Shown: piece after piece, positions 19,818-27,913 of the stretch
How the letters are laid out: each line of letters begins with the position of its first letter
Position numbering within the stretch: position 1 is the first letter of the stretch
Assembly: GCF_034480035.2 (NCBI RefSeq)
Contig: NZ_CP118753.2
Coordinates: 767,001 to 831,000, forward strand
Reading direction: 5' to 3'
DNA: 64,000 bases
Origin: Methanosphaera sp. ISO3-F5
GTDB taxonomy: Archaea; Methanobacteriota; Methanobacteria; Methanobacteriales; Methanobacteriaceae
Notes under the pieces: model-generated
Told to the model about the DNA's origin: nothing
The model's input: the letters and a program-made list of their open reading frames with translations, nothing else
The model's database searches: none
Translations under genes and position numbers: made by a program

Positions 19818-21377
19818 CTAATTACAACTTCCACAATTATAACAACCATCACTTTCACACCATGGAGTTACAATAGCATCATTTACTTTTTCATACTCTT
19901 TTACCAGGAATTTTTCATTAATACCAACATCAATTTCATGCCAAGGAACATGATAATCATCATTCAACTTAGCTTTATTAATACTATATGCAAGCTTGTA
20001 CCAATCCTTAAATGAAATTTTATCTCCCACTTTTAACAAATCATTTAATTCAACACCACTATTAGTAAGAACATACTGTATAGTAGCTTTTTTCAAGTTT
20101 TCTTGTTTATTTCTATGTCTTAGACGAACACTGTACTTCTTAAACCTATCAAACAGGGTATCATAATCAAAACCCATAAACTGTAAAGGAGTATGAGGTT
20201 TAGGAATCAGAGGATTAACACTAGTTGTAATGGCATTATAACGAACACCACGACTAGTTATTGCTCTAAGAAAATTAACTAACTCTAAAACGTCATCATT
20301 GGTTTCACCGGGAGTACCTAAAAGAAGATACATTTTCACTTTTAACTTCAAGTCAAGAGCCCGGTCAATAGTACTGACAATATCCTTATCAGTCATTGGC
20401 TTATTAAGCTTAAGACGTTGCTTATAAGTGGTTTCAGGTGCAATGGTAATAGTTTTCATACCACTTGTCTTAAAAATCTCTAAAAGTTCATCACTAACAG
20501 ATTCAACACGAAGTGATGGAGTAGCAATCTGAAAACCATCCTCATATAAATTCCAACATAACTCCTCAATCTTACTATAATCACTAACAGCCTCACCAAT
20601 AAGTGCAACCTTGTTATGACCAGTTGCATGACGAGTTTTAACAGCAGTGTCTAATAGAATATCTAGTGGCACTTCACGTCGGGGCCTGTACATACAACCA
20701 CTCATACAAAACCTACATCCACGGGTACAACCTCGTGAAACTTCCATAAGGAATGCATCAGTACCAAATGCAGGAACAAACTTCTTATTATCAGTTTTGG
20801 TTACAATCTGGTAAATAGGTCTCCAAGCATCCTTCATATTCTTAACTTGTTGTATTTTCACTGGTTCACCAGGTTTATAAACACCAGGTATGTCCAGGAA
20901 ATCATAAATGTCTTCACGGGGGTTATTTGTATCACTCCTGACATCAATGATATCATCAATAATCATCTCAGCATCACCTATTACAAACAAGTCAATAAAC
21001 TTGGAAATAGGAAGAGGATTGGATGCTGCACAAGGGCCCCCGGCAATTACTAAGGGGTCGTTTGGACGTCTGTTCTTGCTTTCTAATGGAATATTGCTAC
21101 GTTTTAACATGTCAATCATGTTAAAATAGTCCTGTTCAAATTGTAAAGTAAATCCCACAATATCAAAATCAGCAAGGTCACTTCTGGTTTCAATACTCTT
21201 GGTTTGTGGATAAATAACTCTTTCACAATAAATATCCTCACGAGCATTAAGATAATCATAGATAATCTGATAACCTAACGAAGTCATTGCAACCCTATAA
21301 ACATTAGGATAACATGAAGCAAAACGTGTTATCACTTTTCTAGGATTTTTAATTACTGTGTTATATTCTTCAATCAT
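19818..21377 (-). CDS. B12-binding-type radical SAM protein
   Basis: The 519-aa protein has an N-terminal B12-binding-like Rossmann region (DIVGFTLQFEQDYFNMIDML, then GGPCAASNPLPISKFIDLFVIGDAE) and a radical SAM core with the [4Fe-4S] motif CTRGCRFC near residue 215. APETTYKQRLKLNKP and a KMYLLLGTPGET segment are typical of MiaB/BchE-like enzymes. The C-terminus ends in a cysteine cluster, CESDGCYNCGSC, probably binding a second metal or cluster. The product and substrate are unknown; a modification or methylthiolation-type reaction is one possibility. Confidence 0.87.
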   Translation of the reverse strand: MIEEYNTVIKNPRKVITRFASCYPNVYRVAMTSLGYQIIYDYLNAREDIYCERVIYPQTKSIETRSDLADFDIVGFTLQFEQDYFNMIDMLKRSNIPLESKNRRPNDPLVIAGGPCAASNPLPISKFIDLFVIGDAEMIIDDIIDVRSDTNNPREDIYDFLDIPGVYKPGEPVKIQQVKNMKDAWRPIYQIVTKTDNKKFVPAFGTDAFLMEVSRGCTRGCRFCMSGCMYRPRREVPLDILLDTAVKTRHATGHNKVALIGEAVSDYSKIEELCWNLYEDGFQIATPSLRVESVSDELLEIFKTSGMKTITIAPETTYKQRLKLNKPMTDKDIVSTIDRALDLKLKVKMYLLLGTPGETNDDVLELVNFLRAITSRGVRYNAITTSVNPLIPKPHTPLQFMGFDYDTLFDRFKKYSVRLRHRNKQENLKKATIQYVLTNSGVELNDLLKVGDKISFKDWYKLAYSINKAKLNDDYHVPWHEIDVGINEKFLVKEYEKVNDAIVTPWCESDGCYNCGSCN

Positions 21378-21840
21378 TTTAATATTCCATTATAAACTAG
21401 TAAGTTATATTTATATAATTATAAATTATTATTTTTATTCATTATTATTAGTCAAATTATTTAAGATTAATCTTTAATTTGAAATATGATCATAAATTAA
21501 GAAAAACATGATGGATAAATGCAGGTATTAATGAACTAAAACTATTTTGCATTTTGTATGTAATGACATGAAAAATTTAAACTATATATTATGTTACACA
21601 ACTGATTGAATGAACCAATAATGGAATATGTAATTTTTAATGGAATTTATCAACTATTTATATGATTTAATTTATTGCTGAAATTAATATTAAATAAATT
21701 ATGAATTATAAAAGTTAATTTGAAAAGGAGAATTAATTTCGTGGTGCAAGATATTCTAAACTTATATTTAATGTATTTTTGGGGATAATATCTCTTAAAA
21801 TTCTAGATTTTAATTAAAAGAGTATTAGTAAGTTAACTGT
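21378..21840. other. Gene-free AT-rich region between radical SAM gene and toxin-antitoxin remnant
   Basis: I see no long frame. At 21726 an AAGGAGAAT ribosome-binding site is followed by GTG GTG and only about 14 codons before a stop at the GGGGATAATATC segment. This may be the remnant of a truncated gene. The rest is AT-rich spacer holding the radical SAM promoter at its left end. Confidence 0.4.
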
Positions 21841-22251
21841 CTATGATATTTTGGTTTTCACACATTTTATATTTATAGCAATTTTTTCTTTAATTCCTTG
21901 AGAATAGTTTCAAAGAATTCCTTTATTATGGGTTTCATTATTTAAAGTATTTCAAAGAATGACAAAATTTACTCTAAGATAATTATGAGCAAACTGATGT
22001 CTCATTCCAATCACATCAGGCCATGGAAAAAAATTATTATCATCTTTGATATATTTAGATAATTTTTCAGAATATTCTTCAATGTTAATAACAATCATCC
22101 CCGCTGAAAGAGAGTTTCTTTTATCATTAATAAATTCATTATAATCATAATTAATTTCATCTAATAAATATTCAACATCTGAACAGTTTTCCTAAATGAA
22201 CTCAAATTATTCAATATCTATTTGTATAGGATTTTTATCTTTTTTTTTCAT
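21841..22251 (-). pseudogene. Degraded HepT-like (HEPN) toxin gene
   Basis: Reading the minus strand from ATG 22251 gives about 137 codons of HepT/DUF86-like protein with four in-frame stops: TAA at 22209, TAG at 22194, TGA at 21954 and TGA at 21912. Between the stops the sequence keeps the family pattern: SDVEYLLDEINYDY, then AGMIVINIEEYSEKL, FPWPDVIGMRHQFAHNYLRVNF. The HEPN R-x4-H active site is present as RHQFAH (bases 21985-22002). The two TGA codons fall where Trp would suit the family (IVW-like after the catalytic motif). The frame ends at TAG 21841. HepT toxins are RNases paired with MNT antitoxins, and remnants of one lie directly upstream. Confidence 0.75.
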
Positions 22252-22648
22252 ATAATAATACTCCATATTTTTTTTAATCTTATTTAAAAATTTAGGGTTT
22301 TCAATATTTGTTGAAACTAAATTAACATGGCAACCAAAAAAGTGATTTTAATTTTCTTACTAATGAAGAATATTGAAGTAATCCCGTTAATTCACTATTA
22401 TATAAAAGATTAATATCACTATCTTCAGTTGCTTCACCTTTTGATATGATTCAAACAAGAATAAACTTATAAATTATACTCTTGGGTATTATGTACTGAT
22501 TTTTCTTTAATTTTATCAATACTGTATACCATTTTTTAATAGTCTCCTTCGTTTGACTAATAGTACTTTTTATATGCAGATAAATAATTTTTTGATTGAA
22601 ATACATTTCATTATAATTATTCATTTTTTGGTTTTTTAAAGTCAACAA
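22252..22648 (-). pseudogene. Degraded MNT-type nucleotidyltransferase antitoxin gene
   Basis: The minus strand carries pieces of a minimal nucleotidyltransferase in shifting frames. An N-terminal part (from ATG 22648) ends YKFILV and then hits TGA where LFGSYAKG is expected. A one-base shift restores GEATEDSDINLL (bases 22438-22403), the catalytic DxD-type motif of MNT proteins. A second shift in a T run near 22340 joins SSLVRKLKSLF to GCHVNLVS, followed by NPKFLNKIKKNMEYYY, the typical MNT C-terminus. At least two frameshifts and one lost Gly make it non-functional. Family members adenylylate HepT to block it. Confidence 0.72.
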
Positions 22649-22761
22649 GAATACTTTTATTTATCTCTTAAAAAAACTGATAAATATGATTTAATATTAT
22701 TTTAAATATTATATTAAACAAAGAGTTATAATAGTATTTAATTATTTTTGAGGATATTATT

Positions 22762-23220
22762 TTGAATAAAAAGTATAAAAAGATAGCAGTTGGTGGAACT
22801 TTTGATAAGTTCCATAGGGGTCATGAAAAACTACTTGGTACTGCTTTTGAATTGGGTGATGAAGTTTTAATTGGGGTTTCTTCTGATGTTTTTGCAAGTA
22901 GTAAAAGTCATGAAATTGAACCATTGGATAAGAGGGTTTGTAAAATTATTTCCTTCTTGGAACAATTTGATAATACTTATGAAATAAAGGAGATTTTTGA
23001 TTCTTGCGGTACTGCTGATGTTGACTCTGATCTTGATGCTATTGTTGTCAGTGAAGAAACTGAAAAGTCTGCTGAGTATATTAATAGTTTACGTTATGAA
23101 CGTAATCTTGAATTACTGGATATTATTGTTATTGAATGGATAATGGCTGATGATGGGACTCCTATTTCTTCTACACGTATACGTAAGGGGGAGATAAATA
23201 AGAAAGGTAAGTTATTATAA
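22762..23220 (+). CDS. coaD: Phosphopantetheine adenylyltransferase, archaeal type
   Basis: This 152-aa nucleotidyltransferase makes dephospho-CoA from 4'-phosphopantetheine and ATP in CoA biosynthesis. VGGTFDKFHRGHEKLL holds the (T/H)xGH-type ATP site, and ISSTRIRKGEI near the end is the second signature (the ISSTxIR motif). Length fits the archaeal family. The start is TTG 22762 behind GAGGAT. Codons are T/G-ending, in sharp contrast to the A/C-ending gene at 23764. Its last 6 bases overlap the 3' end of a pilin-like gene on the other strand. Confidence 0.93.
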   Translation: MNKKYKKIAVGGTFDKFHRGHEKLLGTAFELGDEVLIGVSSDVFASSKSHEIEPLDKRVCKIISFLEQFDNTYEIKEIFDSCGTADVDSDLDAIVVSEETEKSAEYINSLRYERNLELLDIIVIEWIMADDGTPISSTRIRKGEINKKGKLL

Positions 23221-23394
23221 TTTGTTAAGTATATTATCTCTTCCGGTTATTATTACTTCTTTTGTCTGGTTTGTTATCTCATGGAGTGTATTTGTTGTGT
23301 AGTATGCTGTTATCAGTACTATCATGCTCATTATTGAAAGAATTAATATTAGTTCTGCACTTACTTGTCCTTTGCTATCTAGTTTTATTTTCAT
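23215..23394 (-). CDS. Small class III signal-peptide (pilin-like) protein, 59 aa
   Basis: A 60-codon frame on the minus strand runs from ATG 23394 to TAA 23215. The protein begins MKIKLDSKGQVSAELILIL: a short charged leader ending KG, then Q and a Glu five residues later, then ~20 hydrophobic residues. This is the archaeal class III signal peptide (cleavage G|Q, with the Glu of mature pilins). The tail is a short hydrophilic helix. The gene follows the 23402 pilin by 7 bases and is probably translated from the same mRNA. Its stop overlaps the coaD stop by 6 bases. It is likely processed by an EppA-type peptidase and assembled into a pilus-like filament. Confidence 0.75.
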   Translation of the reverse strand: MKIKLDSKGQVSAELILILSIMSMIVLITAYYTTNTLHEITNQTKEVIITGRDNILNKL

Positions 23395-23401
23395 ATTTTT
23401 T

Positions 23402-23590
23402 CTAGGTTTTTGTTAGGTTTTGTCTTATTTGTTCGGCATCATCTTTGGCATTGAATGTTTCTCCGTTTGAGAAGTAGTTTGAATATATTTGTAGTGCTAC
23501 TAATGCTATTATTATCACTCCTCCGAAGAGTAGTATGTATTCTGCTGCTCCTTGTCCTTTTTCGTCTTTTATGATGTTTATTATGTTCAC
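23402..23590 (-). CDS. Class III signal-peptide (pilin-like) protein
   Basis: A 62-aa protein with KDEKGQGAAEYILLFGGVIIIALVAL: the KG|Q cleavage site, Glu at mature position 5 and a hydrophobic pilin helix, then a 30-residue polar tail. This matches the archaeal DUF361-type pilins. The start is unclear. The only in-frame standard start is GTG 23590, which lies inside a perfect AGGAGGTGA ribosome-binding site. An ATA at 23581 lies at ideal spacing and would give a 9-residue leader like that of the neighbouring pilin. The 59-aa gene follows directly. Confidence 0.8.
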   Translation of the reverse strand: MNIINIIKDEKGQGAAEYILLFGGVIIIALVALQIYSNYFSNGETFNAKDDAEQIRQNLTKT

Positions 23591-23600
23591 CTCCTAATGT

Positions 23601-23664
23601 ATTACTATTTACACTTTTTAGTAATAATATTATATAAGTATTACTATTACTCTAATAAAGTAAT
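23601..23664 (-). promoter_or_regulatory. Pilin promoter with five ATTACT/AGTAAT elements
   Basis: ATTACT or its complement occurs at 23601, 23620, 23640, 23646 and 23659; four of these are spaced 19, 20 and 19 bases apart. TAGTAATA (23619-23626) and TATTACTA (23639-23646) form an inverted repeat around a TATA-like ATATTATATAAG at 23627-23638. This lies 37-48 bases upstream of the pilin start codon on the minus strand, so it could be promoter plus operator. Confidence 0.5.
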
Positions 23665-23763
23665 AATTTTTAAGAAAAAAATATAACATATAACAAAAAA
23701 CATAATAATAACAAATAAAGCAAAAAACACACAAACAAAAAAACTTCAAAGGAAAAGAAAAAA

Positions 23764-24911
23764 ATGAAAATACTAATAACAACATGCGGAGTAGGAATAG
23801 GACACGCATCCAGAGACATAGCACTAGCACAATACCTGGAACAAAACCAACACCAAATAGAATTCGCAAGCTATGGATCAGGACTAAACTACCTAAAAAA
23901 ATACAAATACAAAACACACAACCTACCCCCAATGAACTTTGAAGGAAAAGAAGGAGAAATAAACATCGAAGAATCAATAAAACAATCCAAAGACATACCA
24001 TTCACATTCATAAAAAGCATGTACAAAGAATCAAGAATCATAAAAAAATCAAAACCAGACATAATAATATCAGACTCACACTACTCCATGCCAATAACAG
24101 CAAAATTCCTAAACATACCATGCTACATAATAACAAACGACCTAACATTCGGATTCTCAAAAAGCACAGAACTAAAAAGCATAAAATACTTCGAAAAAGG
24201 AATAAGAAAATTCATAATAGAAATAACAAAAGGATGCCAAAAAATACTCATACCAGACATACCAGGAAACATACAAATACCCGAAGAACTACAAAACAAA
24301 ACATCACACATCGGACCACTACTACACAACAACTACAAACAAATAGACACAAAAGAAAACCTAAGAAAAAAACACAAATTCACAAACAACGAAAAAATAA
24401 TAGTAGTAACCATAGGAGGAAGTGAATTCGGAAAAATCCTAATAAAAAACATCTGCACAATATCAGAACAAATAAAAGCAGATAAAATAATAATATTCAC
24501 AGGACTAGAAGTAAAATCAGAATCATTCCACAACTTCAACAAAGAAAAACTAATAATCAAAGACTTCACACACAACCTAGTAGAATGGATGAAACTATCG
24601 ACCTAACAATAACACTCGCAGGACACACAACAAGCATGGAACTAATATCAATACAAAAACCAAACATAATGATACCAATAACAAACCACATAGAACAAGA
24701 AAGAAACGCAAAACGAATGAAACAATGCGGAATAACAATAACAACAGAAATAAACAATCCACCAGAACTACTAAAACAAATAAACAAAACACTAGACAAC
24801 ATAGAAAACATAAAAATAAACAGAGAATACTACAATACATTCATAGAATATGATGGACGAAAGAATGCACATAACATAATAACAAATTTTAATCAAATAA
24901 AACAAATATAA
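23764..24911 (+). pseudogene. Glycosyltransferase (MurG/UGT-like, GT-B) interrupted by a frameshift
   Basis: Two overlapping frames encode one protein. The first (23764-24606, 280 aa) has CGVGIGHASRDIALA, SDSHYSMP, VVTIGGSEFGK and ends DFTHNLVEWMKLST-stop. The second continues DLTITLAGHTTSMELISIQKPNIMIPITNHIEQERNA from about 24597. The joined ~382-aa product is a normal archaeal GT-B glycosyltransferase with the UDP-sugar-binding AGHTTSMELI region in its C-terminal half. One missing base near 24598 (TCGACC) would restore the frame. This is either a true pseudogene, a programmed frameshift or a sequence error. Codons are extremely A/C-ending. The hydrolase gene at 24936 follows closely. Confidence 0.8.
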
Positions 24912-24935
24912 CAATAACAAATGAAGGTGATTAGA

Positions 24936-25640
24936 GTGAAAATAGAATACTTGGGACATTCAGCATTTGAAATAACAACAGAAGAAGGAATGAAAATATT
25001 AATAGACCCATTCATAAGTGCAAACCCATCATGCACAAAACCAGTCGAATTATTTAAACCAGACATAATACTAGTAACACACGGACACATGGACCACTTC
25101 GGAGACACACTAGAAATAGCAAACAATACAGGAGCAACAGTAATATCAACACATGAAATAGCAACATTCATACAAAAACAAGGACTAAACGCCATAGGCA
25201 TGAACATTGGAGGATCAATATCAGTAAACAACCTAATAAACATAACAATGACAGATGCAAGGCACTCATCCGGCCTAGACTTCCTAGAAAACATGGAAGA
25301 AGGAGGAGTATCCACAGGATTTGTAATAACCCTAGAAAACGGCAAAAAAATATACCATGCAGGAGACACAGGGCTCTTCGGAGACATGAAAATGGTCATA
25401 GGAGACATATACCAACCAGATATAGCACTATTGCCAATAGGTGACAAATTCACAATGGGAATCGAAGACGCAGCAATAGCAGCATCATGGCTACAATCCA
25501 GAATAGTAATACCAATGCACTATGATACATTCGAAGAAATAGAACAAGACACAAACCTCTTTGCAAAATATGTGGAAGAAGCAAGTCTTGGAACAATCAC
25601 AGTAGTACTTCAACCAGGAGAAAACTACCAAGAAGAATAA
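24936..25640 (+). CDS. UPF0173-type metal-dependent hydrolase (metallo-beta-lactamase fold)
   Basis: A 234-aa protein that begins MKIEYLGHSAFEI. The metal site reads THGHMDHFGD (HxHxDH) near residue 52, followed by HAGDTGLF and a late MPMHYDTF-like IPMHYDTF. This is the conserved UPF0173 hydrolase of archaea and bacteria; its physiological substrate is unknown. AGGTGAT immediately upstream makes GTG 24936 the likely start; ATG 24921 would place that site inside the gene. It follows the frameshifted glycosyltransferase by about 25 bases. Confidence 0.9.
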   Translation: MKIEYLGHSAFEITTEEGMKILIDPFISANPSCTKPVELFKPDIILVTHGHMDHFGDTLEIANNTGATVISTHEIATFIQKQGLNAIGMNIGGSISVNNLINITMTDARHSSGLDFLENMEEGGVSTGFVITLENGKKIYHAGDTGLFGDMKMVIGDIYQPDIALLPIGDKFTMGIEDAAIAASWLQSRIVIPMHYDTFEEIEQDTNLFAKYVEEASLGTITVVLQPGENYQEE

Positions 25641-25747
25641 ATTATAATAAATAACATAAAAAATAAAAATAGAACTAGGAAAGATTAAACAAAAAAACTA
25701 AAATTATATCCTAAAAAAAATAATACATAAGAAAATAATCATTTTTC

Positions 25748-27754
25748 TTATAAAATCTTTCCATATTTTTGTTTATACTCACGTACATCAAGTAAATCAC
25801 ATTTACCGCTAGGTAAACTACGTACGATATCATCAACACCAAACATTTTTTCTGAATCAATCTTACTCAAAATTTCCTTACTTATACGCTCTTTTTTAGT
25901 AAAACCTGGCTTGACAATAACAAAATTATCAGTTAAACGTTCAACACACTGAACAGGACCAGCCATAACACGTTTATCACCATCATAATCAACTATGCCA
26001 ATAGCAATCAATACAGGAACATTACGAATAAAATTCTTACGACCACGAATAACAAAAGCACCCTTCTTCAAGAACTCACCAGACTGAGGAGTCTTAGAAA
26101 CCTGATCCAAATTAACCCAATAACTATCATAACTACTAAAACCCTCACTCCAAGCACTACTATAACTACTAGCAAAACAAGCAGCATCATAAAGAGTACT
26201 TTCAGGAATTACTTCATCACCATCATTCTGGACAATAGTGGAAGGAGCACCATGAATATCACAATGTAAATAAATATCATTATTCTTAGAGTATTTCTTC
26301 ACAACCTGTTCATTACTATTTGCATCACGACCACCAATGACAAGAAAACCGTCACGACTAATAAACCATCTGAGTTTCTCATACCATTTAAGTTCACGTT
26401 TAACCTTAGGCTTCTGCTTCTCTTTAAGCTCCGCGATAGCAACTTCCTTCTTATCCTGTAAACGTTTAATCTCTTTCTTAGTATTTTCAATAGCTTCCTT
26501 CACACCACTAATCTTTCGTTTAGCCTTCTTACCCTTATTATAATATTTTTCAGTACTCTCAGGAATACCAATATTACTATCAACCTGAACAACAACATCA
26601 TCCAATTTCAATGTAAGAACACCCATCTTATCAACAGATTCAATCATACTAAGCTCAGGAATATTACCTTCCTTCTTAGATTTCTTAATAATCGATGAAA
26701 TTTCCTTCCAGGAATATTTAAGCCGAGCATTACTTATAACATCAAGTATCTGCTGGATTTCATTATAATGGGCATAAATTGTATCTCCCTTATGTTGTGT
26801 ATCATCAATAGTTTTATAAAATCCTTTCAGTGATTCTTCCTGCATATGTAAACGTTTTTCAAACTTACCTATACGTTTACTCCATGCATCTTCCTCCTGG
26901 TTTTTAATTTCGTTAACTATTTTTTTACTATAAAAATCATCAGCAGCTTTATTAAATGTTTCAAAAGTTTTACTTTCAAAACCTTCATAATTATTTAAGT
27001 TAATAGGAACCAAATCCTTATTTTTAGAATTATCCTCCTTATCAAGTATTATCTGAGGATTAGGTTCATTCTCTACTCTATAAAATAATTTCTTAATAGC
27101 TTCATCCAATTCATATACTTCATCATCACTTATTTCACCAGCAGGAGTAGACTTGTCAATATTTGTATATCCTATAACTTCTTCAGCATATAACCCGCCA
27201 AGACCATTTGTAGCAATAGTACGAGTAATATCAGCATCAGAACTTTCAAGAACACTTCTTATCTCTGAGGGATTAGTATTATTAATATTAATGCCCTTCT
27301 CTGGAGGATACTTGTACTCTTCATGAGAAGTAACCTTACGGTCCTGCCATTTCCTATGCTTTAATGGAGAAATAATATTCTTATTCTCATCAAGTAGAAT
27401 AACATTACCTTTACTAAATAATTCCACGACAAGAGTATACTCCACATTCTTCTGAACAGTAATTTCTATGATTCTATCAAAATTATGTTGCTTAACACTG
27501 GTAATACTACCTCCAGCCAAATGTTTTCTAAGAAGCATAGGAAAATTTGGTGGAATGGTTGGATTAGGTTGTGGATAATCGGTTAAATGAATACGAACAC
27601 CTGCCTGCATAACCAAATCCTTACGTCCCTCACCAGCCTTTCTTAATTTAATTCTAATAGTATCATATGTAGGCTGATATGACTTATCAATACGGGCACC
27701 AATAAGTTCATCATTCAATTCCTTCACAATTCTGTAAACATCTACATTAGACAT
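25748..27754 (-). CDS. rqcH: Ribosome quality-control protein, NFACT/RqcH (Rqc2-like)
   Basis: A 668-aa NFACT protein. The N-terminal NFACT-N region (MSNVDVYRIVKELNDELIGARIDKSYQP, then RIHLTDYPQPNPTIPPNFPMLLRKHL) is followed by a long charged coiled coil (about residues 290-450) and the NFACT-R domain (WYEKLRWFISRDGFLVIGGRDANSNEQVVKKY, then DIYLHCDIHGAPSTIV). Family members bind split 60S/50S subunits carrying peptidyl-tRNA and recruit tRNA-Ala to add C-terminal Ala tails. The archaeal protein usually lacks a long C-terminal extension, as here. It stands alone, convergent with the upstream hydrolase gene. Confidence 0.92.
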   Translation of the reverse strand: MSNVDVYRIVKELNDELIGARIDKSYQPTYDTIRIKLRKAGEGRKDLVMQAGVRIHLTDYPQPNPTIPPNFPMLLRKHLAGGSITSVKQHNFDRIIEITVQKNVEYTLVVELFSKGNVILLDENKNIISPLKHRKWQDRKVTSHEEYKYPPEKGININNTNPSEIRSVLESSDADITRTIATNGLGGLYAEEVIGYTNIDKSTPAGEISDDEVYELDEAIKKLFYRVENEPNPQIILDKEDNSKNKDLVPINLNNYEGFESKTFETFNKAADDFYSKKIVNEIKNQEEDAWSKRIGKFEKRLHMQEESLKGFYKTIDDTQHKGDTIYAHYNEIQQILDVISNARLKYSWKEISSIIKKSKKEGNIPELSMIESVDKMGVLTLKLDDVVVQVDSNIGIPESTEKYYNKGKKAKRKISGVKEAIENTKKEIKRLQDKKEVAIAELKEKQKPKVKRELKWYEKLRWFISRDGFLVIGGRDANSNEQVVKKYSKNNDIYLHCDIHGAPSTIVQNDGDEVIPESTLYDAACFASSYSSAWSEGFSSYDSYWVNLDQVSKTPQSGEFLKKGAFVIRGRKNFIRNVPVLIAIGIVDYDGDKRVMAGPVQCVERLTDNFVIVKPGFTKKERISKEILSKIDSEKMFGVDDIVRSLPSGKCDLLDVREYKQKYGKIL

Positions 27755-27913
27755 TGATTTAATAATAACACTCTCAAAATAATTTTCTATATAATTCTAT
27801 AACTCTCATCTTAATTAAAATTTCCATTATGATTTATAAGTAATATTTTTAATCTAAAAACTATAAAATAATATATAAAAATGATTATTTTTTCATGTTG
27901 AGAAGTGTGTAAT

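Noticed and set aside
21726-21790. Short GTG-started frame behind AAGGAG
   Set aside because: Only ~14 codons before a stop; too short to call a gene, kept as a possible remnant in the spacer note.
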